This document shows, one piece after another, positions 33,268 to 34,196 of a stretch of 34,196 nt of DNA. Where the stretch lies: the NCBI GenBank assembly GCA_002746685.1, contig PDQK01000017.1:1-34196 (forward strand), in the 5' to 3' direction. This stretch comes from Desulfobulbus propionicus (GTDB lineage: Bacteria > Desulfobacterota > Desulfobulbia > Desulfobulbales > Desulfobulbaceae). Made by a program: the position numbers and the translations under genes. The notes under the pieces were generated by a model that worked only from the letters and a program-made list of their open reading frames with translations, made no database searches and was not told the DNA's origin. Numbering within the stretch: the stretch's first letter is position 1; each line of letters starts with the position of its first letter.

Positions 33268-34196
33268 ATGGCAAAGGAAAAATTTGAGCGGACGAAACCC
33301 CATGTAAATGTTGGTACAATCGGCCACATTGACCATGGTAAGACAACATTGACCGCGGCAATTACTCGAGTACTGTCCACCAAAGGGCAGGCTGATTTTA
33401 CAGACTTTAGTGAAATTGATAAAGCGCCAGAAGAAAAAGAGCGTGGAATCGCTGACTATATCAAGAACATGATCACCGGTGCTGCCCAGATGGATGGCGC
33501 AATTCTGGTTGTTGCAGGTACTGATGGCCCCATGCCCCAGACCCGTGAGCACATCCTGCTCGCACGTCAGGTTGGTGTGCCTGCCATGGTCGTTTTTCTC
33601 AACAAGTGCGACATGGTAGACGACGAAGAGCTGCTTGAGCTTGTGGAGATGGAGCTTCGTGAGTTGTTAGATAAATATGACTTTCCTGGTGATGATATTC
33701 CAATTATCCCTGGTTCTGCTCTTGAAGCACTGGAAAATCCAGAAGACGAAGAAAAGACCAAATGCATCTGGGATCTGATGGAAGCGGTAGACAGCTATGT
33801 TCCCGAACCAGAGCGTGATGTAGATAAGCCATTCTTGATGCCTGTTGAAGACGTATTTTCCATCTCTGGTCGTGGGACTGTTGCCACTGGCCGGGTTGAG
33901 CGTGGCGTAATTCACGTTGGGGATGAAGTGGAAATCGTTGGTATCAAGGAAACCGAAAAAACCACCTGTACCGGTGTTGAGATGTTCCGTAAACTGCTTG
34001 ATGAAGGGCAGGCTGGGGACAATATCGGTGCATTGCTTCGCGGAATAAAGCGCGAAGAGATTGTTCGTGGTCAGGTGCTCGCAAAGCCAGGTTCTATTAC
34101 CCCGCATAAAAAGTTTAAGGCTGAAGCATACATTCTGACGAAAGAAGAAGGTGGACGCCACACACCATTTTTTAATGGGTACCGCCCCCAGTTCTA
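33268..34196 (+). CDS. tuf: Elongation factor Tu with internal in-frame deletion, 3' end cut by the window
   Basis: EF-Tu carries aminoacyl-tRNA to the ribosome as a GTPase. CCGAGGAG (33253-33260) precedes the [23 protein letters not shown] leads into the P-loop (GHIDHGKT, 19-26). G4 is NKCD at 112-115 and G5 is the SAL motif. Domain 2 includes [17 protein letters not shown], and domain 3 has begun at the window edge ([11 protein letters not shown]). The oddity is at 33450/33451: the text runs APEEKERGI directly into [11 protein letters not shown]. Normal EF-Tu has about 24 residues between these blocks, including the switch I threonine (RGIT), the G3 motif DCPGH and the catalytic histidine in it. 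The reading frame is kept. As written the protein should not bind Mg-GTP properly or hydrolyse it. It may be a real deletion tolerated by a second tuf copy, or an assembly or consensus error. Confidence 0.93.
   Translation, partial: MAKEKFERTKPHVNVGTIGHIDHGKTTLTAAITRVLSTKGQADFTDFSEIDKAPEEKERGIADYIKNMITGAAQMDGAILVVAGTDGPMPQTREHILLARQVGVPAMVVFLNKCDMVDDEELLELVEMELRELLDKYDFPGDDIPIIPGSALEALENPEDEEKTKCIWDLMEAVDSYVPEPERDVDKPFLMPVEDVFSISGRGTVATGRVERGVIHVGDEVEIVGIKETEKTTCTGVEMFRKLLDEGQAGDNIGALLRGIKREEIVRGQVLAKPGSITPHKKFKAEAYILTKEEGGRHTPFFNGYRPQF

Overview
The window looks like a chromosomal segment of a sulfate-reducing Desulfobacterota (former Deltaproteobacteria), most likely near the Desulfobulbales. 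The main evidence is a complete aprBA-qmoABC block (APS reductase and its quinone-interacting electron-transfer complex), a DVU0298-family HEAT-repeat protein and a probable selenoprotein. Nearly everything is core chromosome. I see no insertion sequence, prophage, integron or CRISPR array.

Layout. 1-921 (minus) is the N-terminal part of an OFA-family MFS carrier, followed by about 900 non-coding bases that hold an orphan terminator. 1.8-3.8 kb is a flagellar stator pair in the order motB-motA. 4.0-7.5 kb is dnaE. 7.8-8.35 kb is a cold-shock protein and the collapsed remnant of a DEAD-box RNA helicase. 8.36-11.9 kb (minus) is xerC-hslV-hslU followed by a zinc-ribbon protein whose reading frame crosses an in-frame UGA with a SECIS-like hairpin behind it. 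12.0-15.1 kb is xseB-ispA-dxs (exonuclease VII small subunit and isoprenoid supply). A tRNA-Leu on the minus strand follows. 15.8-22.3 kb holds riboflavin/FAD genes: ribF alone, then TPR, DVU0298 and TPR genes running into ribE-ribBA-ribH-nusB. 22.4-24.6 kb is ftsK. 24.9-32.5 kb is aprB-aprA, a terminator, then qmoA-qmoB-qmoC. 32.7 kb to the end is a tRNA Thr-Tyr-Gly-Thr cluster leading into tuf, the same order as the E. coli thrU-tyrU-glyT-thrT-tufB operon.

How the parts fit. AprBA reduces adenosine phosphosulfate to sulfite. QmoABC is the membrane complex thought to pass quinol electrons to it. Both use FAD, and the window also carries the last steps of riboflavin and FAD synthesis (RibBA, RibH, RibE, RibF). 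Dxs and IspA supply isoprenoids that can become the menaquinone side chain.

Most notable observations: (1) a candidate selenoprotein gene after hslU, with UGA at 8586-8588 and a 7-bp hairpin with an AGGU loop 22 nt downstream; (2) a tuf gene with a clean in-frame loss of about 24 codons covering the end of switch I and the DCPGH (G3) motif; (3) a DEAD-box helicase reduced to its first 19 codons joined out of frame to its C-terminal tail. Items 2 and 3 may be real deletions or assembly errors and should be checked against reads.
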